A stretch of DNA of 64,000 nt from Streptomyces sp. NBC_00442 (GCF_036014195.1 NZ_CP107918.1:2480001-2544000); one strand, 5' to 3'. Counted from the stretch's first letter, positions 33,041 through 40,757 are shown. A program made the numbers and translations. The notes: generated by a model not told the origin, from the sequence alone.

Positions 33041-33123
33041 TTCACCTCACGAAATGATCATGCCCGGGTTGACGGAAACCGCAGATCAGCGCCGTGTTGG
33101 GGCTCATTTCGCGTCGTGAAATC
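33041..33123. promoter_or_regulatory. Pair of inverted TTTC-N7-GAAA operator-like sites
   Basis: TTTCACCTCACGAAATGA (33041-33058) and TCATTTCGCGTCGTGAAA (33105-33122) match as inverted copies at 14 of 18 positions. Each is itself a TTTC-N7-GAAA near-palindrome. They lie 70-150 bases upstream of the oxidoreductase start. Confidence 0.5.
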
Positions 33124-33266
33124 CGATCACGTGGACGCTGTGACTCCGGATACGGTTTGAAAGGGTTGACCCGATGTTGACCACCAGGCAAGATCCTGGA
33201 GGTGTCGCACGCATGTTCGATCGACTGGCGCGGAGGATGCCAGTCCGGGGAGAGGGGAGCTAGCGC

Positions 33267-33533
33267 ATGACACACGACTGGCCGGTGGCCGCCACTGAGG
33301 ACGAGGCGATCAGGACGGTCGAGCTCGTCTCCCTTCCTGGGGTCACGCTTCACGTAGACCACGACGACTGGGACTACCACATCACCGTGAGCCCTGACCA
33401 CGCTCCCGGCCACCTGCGACGCATCATTGCGGCTGCCCAGAGCCGCGGCCTCGACCTGCTGGACCAGGACGCCTGCGTTCCCGTCCTCCTTGCCGACGAC
33501 TCGGTCCGCCTCTACCTACAGTCCACATCCTGA
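33267..33533 (+). CDS. Hypothetical protein, 88 residues
   Basis: Starts at ATG 33267 with GGGGAGCTAGCGC upstream. The acidic protein has a strand-rich half (TLHVDHDDWDYHITVSPDHA) and a helix (GHLRRIIAAAQSRGLDLLD). It heads the rightward replication and recombination row. No family is recognised. Confidence 0.55.
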   Translation: MTHDWPVAATEDEAIRTVELVSLPGVTLHVDHDDWDYHITVSPDHAPGHLRRIIAAAQSRGLDLLDQDACVPVLLADDSVRLYLQSTS

Positions 33534-33546
33534 TCTTGGAGCTCGC

Positions 33547-34470
33547 TTGCCCATCACTCTCGTCGATCTCCCCGCACGAGCCCTTGGCGTGCCCCGTGAC
33601 CGCTGGGGGCGCCCGCTCGTCATCCCGAGGGGTGGCGGTAGGCCGCGCGGGCTCACGCGGGTCACCACCTTCATCGATGCCATCGAAGACAAGAGCGCGC
33701 TGACCGCCTGGGGCAAGCGCATGACGCTCCTCGGCGCGGCCCGCGAGCCCGCTCTGCTGGCCGCTTTGCAATACTTGAACCCCGAGACTCGCGAGGGGAA
33801 GGCGGCCCTCGACCAGCTCGCCGAGCGGGCGGTCACCGCCGCCGGAGCCAACGCGAAGCGGGAGCGGGGTACCCACCTGCACAGCCTGTCCGAGCTGGTG
33901 GACCAGGAAAGAGCGCTGCCGCCTGGCACGTCCGCTTCGGATGCCGCAGACATGGCGGCATACAAGGCCGCCACCGCGATGTTCGATGTGGTGGCGATGG
34001 AACAGTTCGTCGTGGTCGACGAGCTGGGCACCGGAGGGACCTTCGACCGCCTGCTCCGATACACCGGCCCCGGCCCTGACGGGCGCCTCATCGACGGACT
34101 GATCATCGGCGACCTGAAGACCGGCAGCGTCCAGTACGGGGCCCTGAAGATGTCCTCGCAGCTCGCGGTCTACTCGCGGGGCGAGCTGTACGACCACACG
34201 GCGTTTCCCGTGGATGCCGAAGATGCCGGAGAGCTGGCGGCATGGAAGAAGCGTGAAGTGCCGGCGAACGTCGCCGCGACGGCCTACTCACGCATCCCCG
34301 ACGTGAATCAGGACTGGGGCGTGATCATCCACCTTCCTGCGGGCGAGGAGTGCTGCACGCTCTACTGGGCAGACCTGCGAGTCGGTTGGGACGCCGCGCG
34401 CCTGGCGCTGGATGTCCGCCGCGCGAGGGTGACCAAGAATGCGCTGGTTCCATTCAGCCCGATCGATTGA
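33547..34470 (+). CDS. Cas4/RecB-like PD-(D/E)XK nuclease
   Basis: The 307-residue protein is taken from TTG 33547 (GGAGCTCGC upstream). Residues 170-230 contain GTGGTFDRLLR, then IIGDLKTGS with the catalytic Asp and Lys, and QLAVYS, the QxxxY motif of RecB and Cas4 nucleases. A His upstream (KRERGTHLHSLSEL) completes the usual H-D-D/E-K set. It probably processes DNA ends in phage recombination. Confidence 0.82.
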   Translation: MPITLVDLPARALGVPRDRWGRPLVIPRGGGRPRGLTRVTTFIDAIEDKSALTAWGKRMTLLGAAREPALLAALQYLNPETREGKAALDQLAERAVTAAGANAKRERGTHLHSLSELVDQERALPPGTSASDAADMAAYKAATAMFDVVAMEQFVVVDELGTGGTFDRLLRYTGPGPDGRLIDGLIIGDLKTGSVQYGALKMSSQLAVYSRGELYDHTAFPVDAEDAGELAAWKKREVPANVAATAYSRIPDVNQDWGVIIHLPAGEECCTLYWADLRVGWDAARLALDVRRARVTKNALVPFSPID

Positions 34471-34481
34471 TATAGTGTATC
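34467..34481 (+). promoter_or_regulatory. Stoperator-like 15-mer, copy 10
   Basis: Reads TTGATATAGTGTATC on the plus strand. It overlaps the stop of the Cas4-like gene and lies 48 bases before the GTG of the next gene. Confidence 0.6.
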
Positions 34482-34529
34482 CAGAGCGAGGGGCGGTTCA
34501 CCTCTCGCATCGAAGGAAGGGGTTCACTA

Positions 34530-34976
34530 GTGACCGGCGAAGGCCGATCCGTCACCGTCACCATCAAGTGCGGAGCAGCACAGGAAGACCCGCAGCTCTC
34601 GTTTCGAGGGCCGGGCGCCGAGGTCCAAGAAGACATCGCCGCCTGTTTCGGCTTCGATCGTAAGAGTGTATCTGGATTGACTCTCCATGAGCTCGTCGCA
34701 GAGGCGAACCAGCTCGCGCAGGGCGCCTCGACTGTCATGCGGGGCTTCCCTGGCGCCCGCGTCGTCCCGCAGGGCGATAAGCGGAGCGAGAGCGCCCAGA
34801 GCAACACGCCCCCGGCAGGCCACCAGGAGACGGAGAACCCGCTCCTCGAACAGATCACAGCTTGTGCCACCGCCGACGACCTCCGTCGCCTGTGGGCCAC
34901 CAACCAGCACGCCTTTACCGACCCGGCGGTGATGGACGCGTGGAAGGCCCGAGGCCGGGCCCTAGCGGGTTCGTGA
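34530..34976 (+). CDS. Hypothetical protein, 148 residues
   Basis: Starts at GTG 34530 behind AAGGGGTTCACTA. It has a strand-rich start (VTVTIKCGAAQEDPQLSFRG), a low-complexity linker and a small C-terminal helical part (TADDLRRLWATNQHAF). Similar C-terminal segments occur in phage proteins next to single-strand-binding genes, but the family is not clear. Its stop overlaps the next start. Confidence 0.55.
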   Translation: MTGEGRSVTVTIKCGAAQEDPQLSFRGPGAEVQEDIAACFGFDRKSVSGLTLHELVAEANQLAQGASTVMRGFPGARVVPQGDKRSESAQSNTPPAGHQETENPLLEQITACATADDLRRLWATNQHAFTDPAVMDAWKARGRALAGS

Positions 34977-35095
34977 TGAAGAACCGCCTTCTCGGCGCGG
35001 CCATCGCCGTAGCCATCGCAGCGGGCACCCTCAAGGGCCGCGCCCCAGTCCGCCGCACCCCCTACCCCGTTCACCGACAGAGTGGAGATCAGTAG
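34976..35095 (+). CDS. 39-residue peptide with signal-like membrane segment
   Basis: ATG 34976 overlaps the previous stop (ATGA), and its TAG shares a base with the GTG of the next gene, so it is coupled on both sides. The product begins MKNRLLGAAIAVAIAAGTLK, a membrane or signal segment, and ends in a basic tail. It is too short for a domain call. Confidence 0.55.
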   Translation: MKNRLLGAAIAVAIAAGTLKGRAPVRRTPYPVHRQSGDQ

Positions 35096-35532
35096 TGCCG
35101 CTGAACCTGAAGGACATCCCTACCGCCAACGGCGGATGGTTCAAGCCGAAGGAAGCCGCAGAGGCCATGGCCATCCTCGTAGAGGTCAAGGACTACGAAC
35201 GCCAGCGCCCCACGCCCAATGGGCCGAAGGACAGCGCACTGTGCGATGTGACCGTCTTCAAGACCCCGGAGCAGCTCGACCGGCTCGCGCCCGAGGTCTC
35301 GAAGGGGCAGCGCATCGAACAGACGGTCCTCGCCCGAGACCTGGCGACGCTCATCGGCAGCGCCGTCCTCGTCACCGTCACCCAGGTCCCCGCAACCAAG
35401 CCCGGCGCCCACCCGGCATGGGTCTGGAAGCAGATCACCGACATGGGCATCCGCAACAAGGTCATCGCGTACGCCGAGCAGCGTGACGCGGCAGTCGACG
35501 CGGCCGTGGCCGCCGCCCCGTCCTTCGACTGA
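35095..35532 (+). CDS. Probable single-strand DNA-binding (OB-fold-like) phage protein
   Basis: The 145-residue protein from GTG 35095 has strands separated by loops (AMAILVEVKDYERQRPTPNG, ALCDVTVFKTPEQLDRL, then AVLVTVTQVPATK) and an acidic tail ending SFD, as in phage single-strand-binding proteins. It lies directly before the DnaB-like ATPase. This is a pattern-based call. Confidence 0.5.
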   Translation: MPLNLKDIPTANGGWFKPKEAAEAMAILVEVKDYERQRPTPNGPKDSALCDVTVFKTPEQLDRLAPEVSKGQRIEQTVLARDLATLIGSAVLVTVTQVPATKPGAHPAWVWKQITDMGIRNKVIAYAEQRDAAVDAAVAAAPSFD

Positions 35533-35609
35533 CCGCACCCGACCTCCGCTGGGCAGGGGCGGCTTTCATGGCCGCCCCTGCCTGGCGGGTGATGAGGAGG
35601 AGCTCACGC

Positions 35610-36479
35610 TTGCTCAGCCCTGCACGATCCCTGACCCTGCACGCCGAGTCCGGCAAGGAGCTGCCGCGGATCGACGCCTTCGAGCCGCTCTACAACATCG
35701 GTTGCCGTCCACGTCACGGCGAGGTCGTGATGATCGCCGGTCGGTCCGGCACCCAGAAGTCCGGCCTGGCGCTCTTCTGGGCCGCCCAGATGAACTTGCC
35801 GACGCTCTACTTCAGCGCGGACATGAGCGCATTCACGGCGTCGTCCCGGCTGACCAGCATGATGACCGGCGACACCACGACGATGGTCGAGGCCGGCATG
35901 GCCGCTGGCGGCCGGTACCGCGAGGAGTACCTCGCCGCGCTGGCGCACCTGAACATCACCTTCAGCTTCGGCAGCCCGATCACCTGGAAGGCGGTGGACG
36001 AGGAGCTGGAGGCGTACGTCGAACTGTGGGACGCCTATCCGGCCGTGATGGTGTTCGACAACCTCATGGACTTCGACTCGGCGGAATCCGACTACACCGA
36101 ACAGATGGCTGTGATGTCGGGCCTGACCGAACTCTCCCGCGCGACCGGCGCGACGGTGATCGTCCTCCACCACGCCAGCGACAAAAGCTGGGAGGCGAAG
36201 AGCGACCCGTGGGCTCCGCCCTCCCGAGACCAGGTCAAGGGCGGGTTGAGCGAGAAGCCCGAGCTGTCGCTGTCCGTGGCCCTGGACCCCACGTCGATGG
36301 AGTTCCGGATCGCGGTGATCAAGCAACGAATGGGGGCCTGCGATCCAACCGCGAAGCGGTACGCGACCTTGCGGTGCCAGCCCGAGTACACCCGCTTCAC
36401 CAAGCCTGAACCTCGCATCTCCCCCCTTCCCCCGGCCGCACCACGACAGTGGTCGCCGCTCGACGCCCTGAAGCAGTGA
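35610..36479 (+). CDS. DnaB/RecA-like replicative ATPase
   Basis: TTG 35610 is chosen because AGGAGGAG lies eight bases upstream. The 289-residue protein has a RecA core: GEVVMIAGRSGTQKSGLALF holds a Walker A in which the Gly before Lys is Gln, PTLYFSADMSA follows, and AVMVFDNLMDF is Walker B. A VIVLHHASD segment matches the DnaB motif 3 His. It lacks the N-terminal DnaB collar domain. It probably unwinds DNA or loads onto it together with the CHC2/TOPRIM primase pair encoded downstream. Confidence 0.78.
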   Translation: MLSPARSLTLHAESGKELPRIDAFEPLYNIGCRPRHGEVVMIAGRSGTQKSGLALFWAAQMNLPTLYFSADMSAFTASSRLTSMMTGDTTTMVEAGMAAGGRYREEYLAALAHLNITFSFGSPITWKAVDEELEAYVELWDAYPAVMVFDNLMDFDSAESDYTEQMAVMSGLTELSRATGATVIVLHHASDKSWEAKSDPWAPPSRDQVKGGLSEKPELSLSVALDPTSMEFRIAVIKQRMGACDPTAKRYATLRCQPEYTRFTKPEPRISPLPPAAPRQWSPLDALKQ

Positions 36480-36482
36480 GGA

Positions 36483-36497
36483 TTGTAAGAGTTGAAC
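36483..36497 (+). promoter_or_regulatory. Stoperator-like 15-mer, copy 11, overlapping a start codon
   Basis: Reads TTGTAAGAGTTGAAC on the plus strand. It contains the TTG start codon (36492-36494) of the next gene, so it cannot be that gene's promoter. It fits better as a roadblock-type site. Confidence 0.65.
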
Positions 36498-36884
36498 GAC
36501 ATTACGGCGCGGAACCGCCGGAACAAGCGAGCAGGGGCACGGTGGGAGACCGAGTTCCGCGATCAGCTCCGCCAGGCTGGGTTCGACATCGAGCGGCTAC
36601 GGCTCACCGGAGTCGAGGATGAGGGCGACCACGTCATTCGCCGACAGCCCGTGCGGCACCGCCCCTTCCTGATCACCGAGACCAAGAACGCCAAGTTCGA
36701 GCCCGGGACCTTCATCAAGGAAGCCCTCCGCGAGCGCGACAACTACGCGAAGCACCGGGGCCTCGATCCGCGGGACGTAGACGTGGCTGTGATCGTCCGG
36801 CGCAGGGGTGCAAGTTGGCGCCAGGCGTACGTGCTGAGCACGGTCGAGGAATTCTTCGACCTCCCGCCGGAGACGGACTCGTGA
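36492..36884 (+). CDS. PD-(D/E)XK nuclease, Holliday-junction-resolvase-like
   Basis: The 130-residue protein starts at TTG 36492. It has GARWETEFRDQLRQAGFDIE, an E-D-E-G-D segment and ITETKNAK, giving the E, D and ExK catalytic set of small archaeal-type resolvases. Size fits this family (110-140). It would resolve recombination or replication branches. Confidence 0.72.
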   Translation: MNDITARNRRNKRAGARWETEFRDQLRQAGFDIERLRLTGVEDEGDHVIRRQPVRHRPFLITETKNAKFEPGTFIKEALRERDNYAKHRGLDPRDVDVAVIVRRRGASWRQAYVLSTVEEFFDLPPETDS

Positions 36885-37027
36885 GGCAGTACGAGGAGAT
36901 GGAAGAGCAGGCCCGCATCTGTCGCGAACTCGGCGAGCTGATGGACGACTTCACCACTCCCCAGGGACTTCGCGAGATCGGCTATGACCCGTACGCCCGC
37001 TTCTTCCGGGGGGAGCGCGTCGCGTGA
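36881..37027 (+). CDS. Hypothetical protein, 48 residues
   Basis: GTG 36881 overlaps the previous stop (GTGA), and its own TGA shares its last base with the next ATG. The short acidic protein is mostly one helix (EEMEEQARICRELGELMDDF) followed by IGYDPYARFFRGE. Coupling supports a real gene. Confidence 0.5.
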   Translation: MRQYEEMEEQARICRELGELMDDFTTPQGLREIGYDPYARFFRGERVA

Positions 37028-37167
37028 TGCCGGCCGAGGAGGTCTGCGGGTTCGAGGCGTTCCTCGACTGCCTCAACGATCCCGACTTCGACGGCCAACT
37101 CCTCATGGAGTTGGAGGAGTTCTTCGAGATCCCTGTACATGACCTCGACGAATGGATGCTGCCGTGA
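37027..37167 (+). CDS. Hypothetical acidic protein, 46 residues
   Basis: ATG 37027 is coupled to the previous stop, and the stop overlaps the GTG of the primase gene. The product is strongly acidic with PDFDGQLLMELEEFFEIPVH. No known motif. Confidence 0.5.
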   Translation: MPAEEVCGFEAFLDCLNDPDFDGQLLMELEEFFEIPVHDLDEWMLP

Positions 37168-37583
37168 ACCTGGCGCGTCTCCGGAACGACTTCGAGGACC
37201 AGGAGCACGAGAAGCCCACCCTGGCGGCCGTCCTCGATCACTACGAAATCGACTACAACCCCGAGCGCACGTCGGGCATGGCCCCGTGCCCCCTCCACGA
37301 GGACAACACACCGTCGTTCTCGTACCACCTGGACCGTGGCCTGTGGAAGTGCCACTCCTGCGGCGAGGGAGGGGACAGCTACACGCTGATCATGAAGAAG
37401 GAGAAGACCACCTTTGCCGGAGCACGAACCCTTGCGGCCTCTCTCGCCCTCGCAACGGGCGATGCTGGAGGAGGCGACCGCCACCTATCAGGCAGCGCTT
37501 ACGGCGGACGCCGCTCAGTACCTTCTCGGGCGCGGGATCACCGAGGACGAGGCGGCTACGTACCGGCTTGGCGTCGTAGCTAA
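37164..37583 (+). CDS. Primase zinc-finger protein (CHC2)
   Basis: The 139-residue protein starts at GTG 37164 (GTGA overlap). ATG 37152 is possible. It has the CHC2 zinc motif of DnaG-type primases: CPLHEDNTPSFSYHL, then WKCHSCGEGGDSYTL. The C-terminal 60 residues are basic and low complexity, and are read in a different frame over the first 170 bases of the TOPRIM gene. It would read template during primer synthesis together with the TOPRIM subunit. Confidence 0.8.
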   Translation: MNLARLRNDFEDQEHEKPTLAAVLDHYEIDYNPERTSGMAPCPLHEDNTPSFSYHLDRGLWKCHSCGEGGDSYTLIMKKEKTTFAGARTLAASLALATGDAGGGDRHLSGSAYGGRRSVPSRARDHRGRGGYVPAWRRS

Positions 37584-38082
37584 CCCCCTCCCTGGACACG
37601 AGCGCCAGGCCGGGCGGCTCGCCATTCCCTACCTCGGGCACGACGGACGCGTCCTGACCATGCGGTTCAGGTGCCTCGAAACGCACAGCCACCGCGACTT
37701 CGGGCACGGCAAGTACAACTCGCTCAAGGACGATCCGCCACGCCTGTACGGCATTGACGCGATCCATGCAGCGGGCGATGAGATCCACGTGACGGAGGGC
37801 GAGCTCGACGCCATCACCCTGCGGCGGGTCGGCCTCCACGCAGTGGCGGTTCCCGGGGCAGCCCTTTGGCGTCCGCGCCATCGCCGGATGCTCGCAGGCT
37901 TCTCGCGAGTGTGGGTGTGGGCCGACCCGGACGAGGCCGGCGCCGAACTTACGACCCGCGTCTGCCGCTCTTTGCGATCAGCCCGAGGGGTCCGCCTGCG
38001 CGACGGCGATGTGACCGAGACCTACATGAAGGAGGGCGCGCAGGCCCTTCTCGACCTGATCGGCGAGGGGGGTCAGCAGTGA
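37414..38082 (+). CDS. TOPRIM-domain primase subunit
   Basis: The 222-residue protein is open from TTG 37414, inside the CHC2 gene. It has an LLGRGITEDEAATYRLGVV segment, RLAIPYLGHDGRVLTMRFRC, then the TOPRIM core: VTEGELDAITLRRVG with the catalytic Glu and VWVWADPDEAGAE with the DxD-type pair. Together with the CHC2 protein it makes a complete DnaG-like primase split in two overlapping genes. Confidence 0.8.
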   Translation: MPEHEPLRPLSPSQRAMLEEATATYQAALTADAAQYLLGRGITEDEAATYRLGVVANPLPGHERQAGRLAIPYLGHDGRVLTMRFRCLETHSHRDFGHGKYNSLKDDPPRLYGIDAIHAAGDEIHVTEGELDAITLRRVGLHAVAVPGAALWRPRHRRMLAGFSRVWVWADPDEAGAELTTRVCRSLRSARGVRLRDGDVTETYMKEGAQALLDLIGEGGQQ

Positions 38083-38432
38083 CCGAGGGCAAGATGACGC
38101 GGCGGCCGGCAGGCCGAAGGCCCGACCCCGCAACGGCGATCTTCACTGAGGTGAGGGCGGCTCGCAAGCTCCTCGGGGACAAGCCCATGCCCCTCGCCGG
38201 AGGCCAGCGCCCCACCAAGGGACGAGCCCACCACCAGCGCGAGGCGAATCGATGGCGGTCGATCGAGACGAGCCGCCAACTCGCTAGCACCCCCGGCTGG
38301 GACTCCACGCTCCTGGCGGCCTGCTTTGAAGCCTTCGCCGAGCAGGACACCCAGCACTCTCGTGACCGGCTCGTCCGCCTGGCCGCCCTCGCCGTGGCAG
38401 CCGTGGAGTCCATCGACCGGGAGGCCGCGTGA
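38079..38432 (+). CDS. Hypothetical basic protein, 117 residues
   Basis: GTG 38079 overlaps the TOPRIM stop. The first 75 residues are basic and probably disordered. The rest is helical with LLAACFEAFAEQDTQHSRDR. It is placed between primase and a small helix-turn-helix gene. Function unknown. Confidence 0.55.
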   Translation: MTEGKMTRRPAGRRPDPATAIFTEVRAARKLLGDKPMPLAGGQRPTKGRAHHQREANRWRSIETSRQLASTPGWDSTLLAACFEAFAEQDTQHSRDRLVRLAALAVAAVESIDREAA

Positions 38433-38635
38433 GCGAAGGACTGCCCGGCAACCCCGGCCCCACCCTCCAGCGCATCTACGACGAACTGGAGCCCGACGAG
38501 CGCGAGTCCGTAATGATCCGCCTCCTCGACGGCTCCTCCGCCGAGCGCCTTGCCCTCGTCCTGCGCAGACATGGGCACGCCGTCTCCGCGTCCACCATCC
38601 GCACGTACCGTCGATCCCTTCAGGAGACCGCGTAA
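38429..38635 (+). CDS. Small helix-turn-helix protein, 68 residues
   Basis: GTG 38429 overlaps the previous stop. The C-terminal half (SAERLALVLRRHGHAVSAST, then IRTYRRSL) reads as a helix-turn-helix similar to those of phage small regulators. It could regulate the downstream genes or act as a replication accessory factor. Confidence 0.6.
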   Translation: MSEGLPGNPGPTLQRIYDELEPDERESVMIRLLDGSSAERLALVLRRHGHAVSASTIRTYRRSLQETA

Positions 38636-38639
38636 GCCC

Positions 38640-39833
38640 GTGACTACCTCTCTACTGACTGACCTTCTGGCCACACCCACCCCTCCACCCATACCTGCCC
38701 GCCAGACCGACCCTGACCGCGACTACACGAGGCAGATCGAGGTCTCCGGCAACGCGGCCGAGGTCACCGTGCGCGGCCCAGTTGAGATGGACCCGGACTC
38801 CTCGGCCGTCGAGGTGCTGCGCGCCCATCAGCTCGACCCGGCCGACTGGGACGTCAAGGCGTTCCGCAGCTCCGAGTGGACTCTGCCGAACGGTGAGCTC
38901 GGGGTGTCCGCACGCTTCACCTTCGCCCGGCGGCAGGACGCCGAGGCCGAGCGCCCGAACCTCGACGAGCTCCTGGCCCTCGTCGACCGCTACGACCCGC
39001 CCCGCCTCTCGACCGCCCAGCGTCAGGGCGACCACACCCTGATCGTCGCGCTCGGAGACATGCAGTTCGGCAAGGCAGACGGCGACGGGGTGGCCGGCAC
39101 CCTCCAGCGGACGATCGCCTGCATCGACAAGGCCGCGGCTCTCCTGCCCGAATACCGGAAGCGGTTTGCGATCGGACATGTCCACCTTGCATGGCTCGGG
39201 GACCATATCGAGGGCTACCAGTCCCAGGGCGGCGCAAACGCCTGGCGGACCTCGCTGACGCTGACGGAGCAGATTCGCCTCACCCGCCGCGTGATGGCCC
39301 ATGCCGTCCTGCGACTCGCCCCACTGGTCGAGCGCCTCACCGTGGCGGCCGTCCCCGGCAATCATGGCGAGGCCGTCCGGTTCAACGGCAAGGGCGTCAC
39401 GCGGTACGACGACTCCCACGACACCGACGCCCTCGTTGCCGTGCAGGAGGCAGTCTCGCTGGCCCCGGAGGAGTTCGGGCACGTGGAGTTCTTCGTGCCT
39501 GATACCGACGAGCTGACCGTCGTGGTCGAGTGCTCGGGGAGCGTGATCGCCCATGCCCACGGCCACCAGTGGAGGTCGGGCAAGCACTTCGAGTGGTGGA
39601 AGGGCCAGAGCTTCAACAAGGCCAGCGCCATGCACCAGGCGGACGTGCTGCTGGCCGGCCACCTGCACCACGAGTTCGTGGACACCGACGGCCCGAGGAC
39701 GTTCATCCAGGTGCCGGCCATGGAGTCCGAGTCGACGTGGTGGCGCCACCGCACGGGCACCCGAGGAGCCCCCGGCCTGATGATCATGATCACGAAGGAC
39801 GGCGAGGTCCCGGTGAAGGAGGTCGTTCGATGA
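38640..39833 (+). CDS. Calcineurin-like metallophosphoesterase
   Basis: The 397-residue protein starts at GTG 38640. Its second half has all metal-site motifs of the family in order: ALGDMQFGK, WLGDHIEGYQ, VPGNHGE, AHGHQWRSG and AGHLHH. The N-terminal 120 residues form a separate domain with an ADWDVKAFRSSEWT segment. Actinophage versions of this size lie in replication modules and may act as an SbcD/Mre11-like nuclease. Confidence 0.82.
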   Translation: MTTSLLTDLLATPTPPPIPARQTDPDRDYTRQIEVSGNAAEVTVRGPVEMDPDSSAVEVLRAHQLDPADWDVKAFRSSEWTLPNGELGVSARFTFARRQDAEAERPNLDELLALVDRYDPPRLSTAQRQGDHTLIVALGDMQFGKADGDGVAGTLQRTIACIDKAAALLPEYRKRFAIGHVHLAWLGDHIEGYQSQGGANAWRTSLTLTEQIRLTRRVMAHAVLRLAPLVERLTVAAVPGNHGEAVRFNGKGVTRYDDSHDTDALVAVQEAVSLAPEEFGHVEFFVPDTDELTVVVECSGSVIAHAHGHQWRSGKHFEWWKGQSFNKASAMHQADVLLAGHLHHEFVDTDGPRTFIQVPAMESESTWWRHRTGTRGAPGLMIMITKDGEVPVKEVVR

Positions 39834-40177
39834 CCATCACGCTCCAGGACATCGAGCATCCACCGCAGACCGCCACAGCCGACTGGGCTGTCTTGGCCGA
39901 GCCGCAGGTGGACAGCGTCTGCCGCGCCGTGGCGCGAGGCTTCTCACGCGACTACGGGCTGACGTTGGAGTACGAGGACGCCTTGCAGGAGTCGGTCATC
40001 ATCGCCGCCGAGCGCGCCGCTTACGTGCGCCAGCTCGTCGCCGAGGGCGGGGCCGGGCTGCTGCACCGCTGGCTCTCGCAGAGGCTCCGCGACCGCTGGC
40101 TGACCGAGGCGAAGCGCCGGTCCGCACACGTGTCGTACGAGGTCGCACGCACCGTCGCCGAAAGCGGGGGCCGGTGA
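39830..40177 (+). CDS. Sigma-region-2-like protein, first half of a possible split sigma factor
   Basis: The 115-residue protein starts at ATG 39830 (ATGA overlap). The segment SRDYGLTLEYEDALQESVII, then AAERAAYVRQL, resembles region 2 of sigma-70 factors, where an ED-x-Q-E helix binds the polymerase clamp. It overlaps the next gene, whose product looks like region 4, by 4 bases. The match is short and not proven. Confidence 0.5.
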   Translation: MTITLQDIEHPPQTATADWAVLAEPQVDSVCRAVARGFSRDYGLTLEYEDALQESVIIAAERAAYVRQLVAEGGAGLLHRWLSQRLRDRWLTEAKRRSAHVSYEVARTVAESGGR

Positions 40178-40557
40178 CCGGATATGACCGGGCCCTGGTC
40201 GAGCATCTGCTTCCGGCGGTATGGGATGACGAGGCGGCCTACGGCATCCGCAACTTGCAGGCCCCGGACGCCGACATGCCCAAGGGCAGCGTCGATCCGA
40301 AGGCGGCGAGCCTGTTGTTCGCCCACCTCGCCGACATCCGGCGGGGTTGGGTAACTGCACCGCTCACCCCCGGCGAGCGCCAAGCCATCGTCCTGCGGTA
40401 CGGCGCCGATCTCCCCGACGCGGAGGCCGCCACCCTCCAGGGCGTGACGGACCGAGCCGTCCGATACCGGCTCGAACGTGGGGTCGGAAAGATCGCCGCG
40501 CACCTGAACGGCAGGCCCTACGTGGACGGCTACGACGGCTTGGCGGAGGCGGCATAG
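40174..40557 (+). CDS. Sigma-region-4-like protein, second half of a possible split sigma factor
   Basis: The 127-residue protein from GTG 40174 has a C-terminal sigma-70 region-4 pattern: PLTPGERQAIVLRYGADLPD, then AEAATLQGVTDRAVRYRLER with the recognition helix. Region 2 is missing here but could be given by the upstream coupled gene. A phage factor of this sort would direct late or middle transcription. Confidence 0.6.
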   Translation: MTGYDRALVEHLLPAVWDDEAAYGIRNLQAPDADMPKGSVDPKAASLLFAHLADIRRGWVTAPLTPGERQAIVLRYGADLPDAEAATLQGVTDRAVRYRLERGVGKIAAHLNGRPYVDGYDGLAEAA

Positions 40558-40757
40558 CCCTGGACGCGAAGTCGATCAGTCCAATTCGGCCAATCCAGCG
40601 CTCCGCGAACGGCTGATCGACTTCTCGTCCCCCGCTCGTCTGCGCGCCTACAGTCACCCGTGAAGTGCTGGCAAGTTCGGGCAAGTTCCTCGCGTTCCAA
40701 CGGGGGCGGGGGCAAGCTCTGGCATGGGAAGCATCACCCGCATCCGAGGAGGACATC
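40558..40757. promoter_or_regulatory. Boundary region with Scr1-type double half-site
   Basis: This gap marks the switch from phage replication genes to the accessory island. GGCAAGTTCGGGCAAGTTCC at 40670-40689 is the same element found three times and more at 42393-42565. The rest shows no reading frame or other element I can support. Confidence 0.6.
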
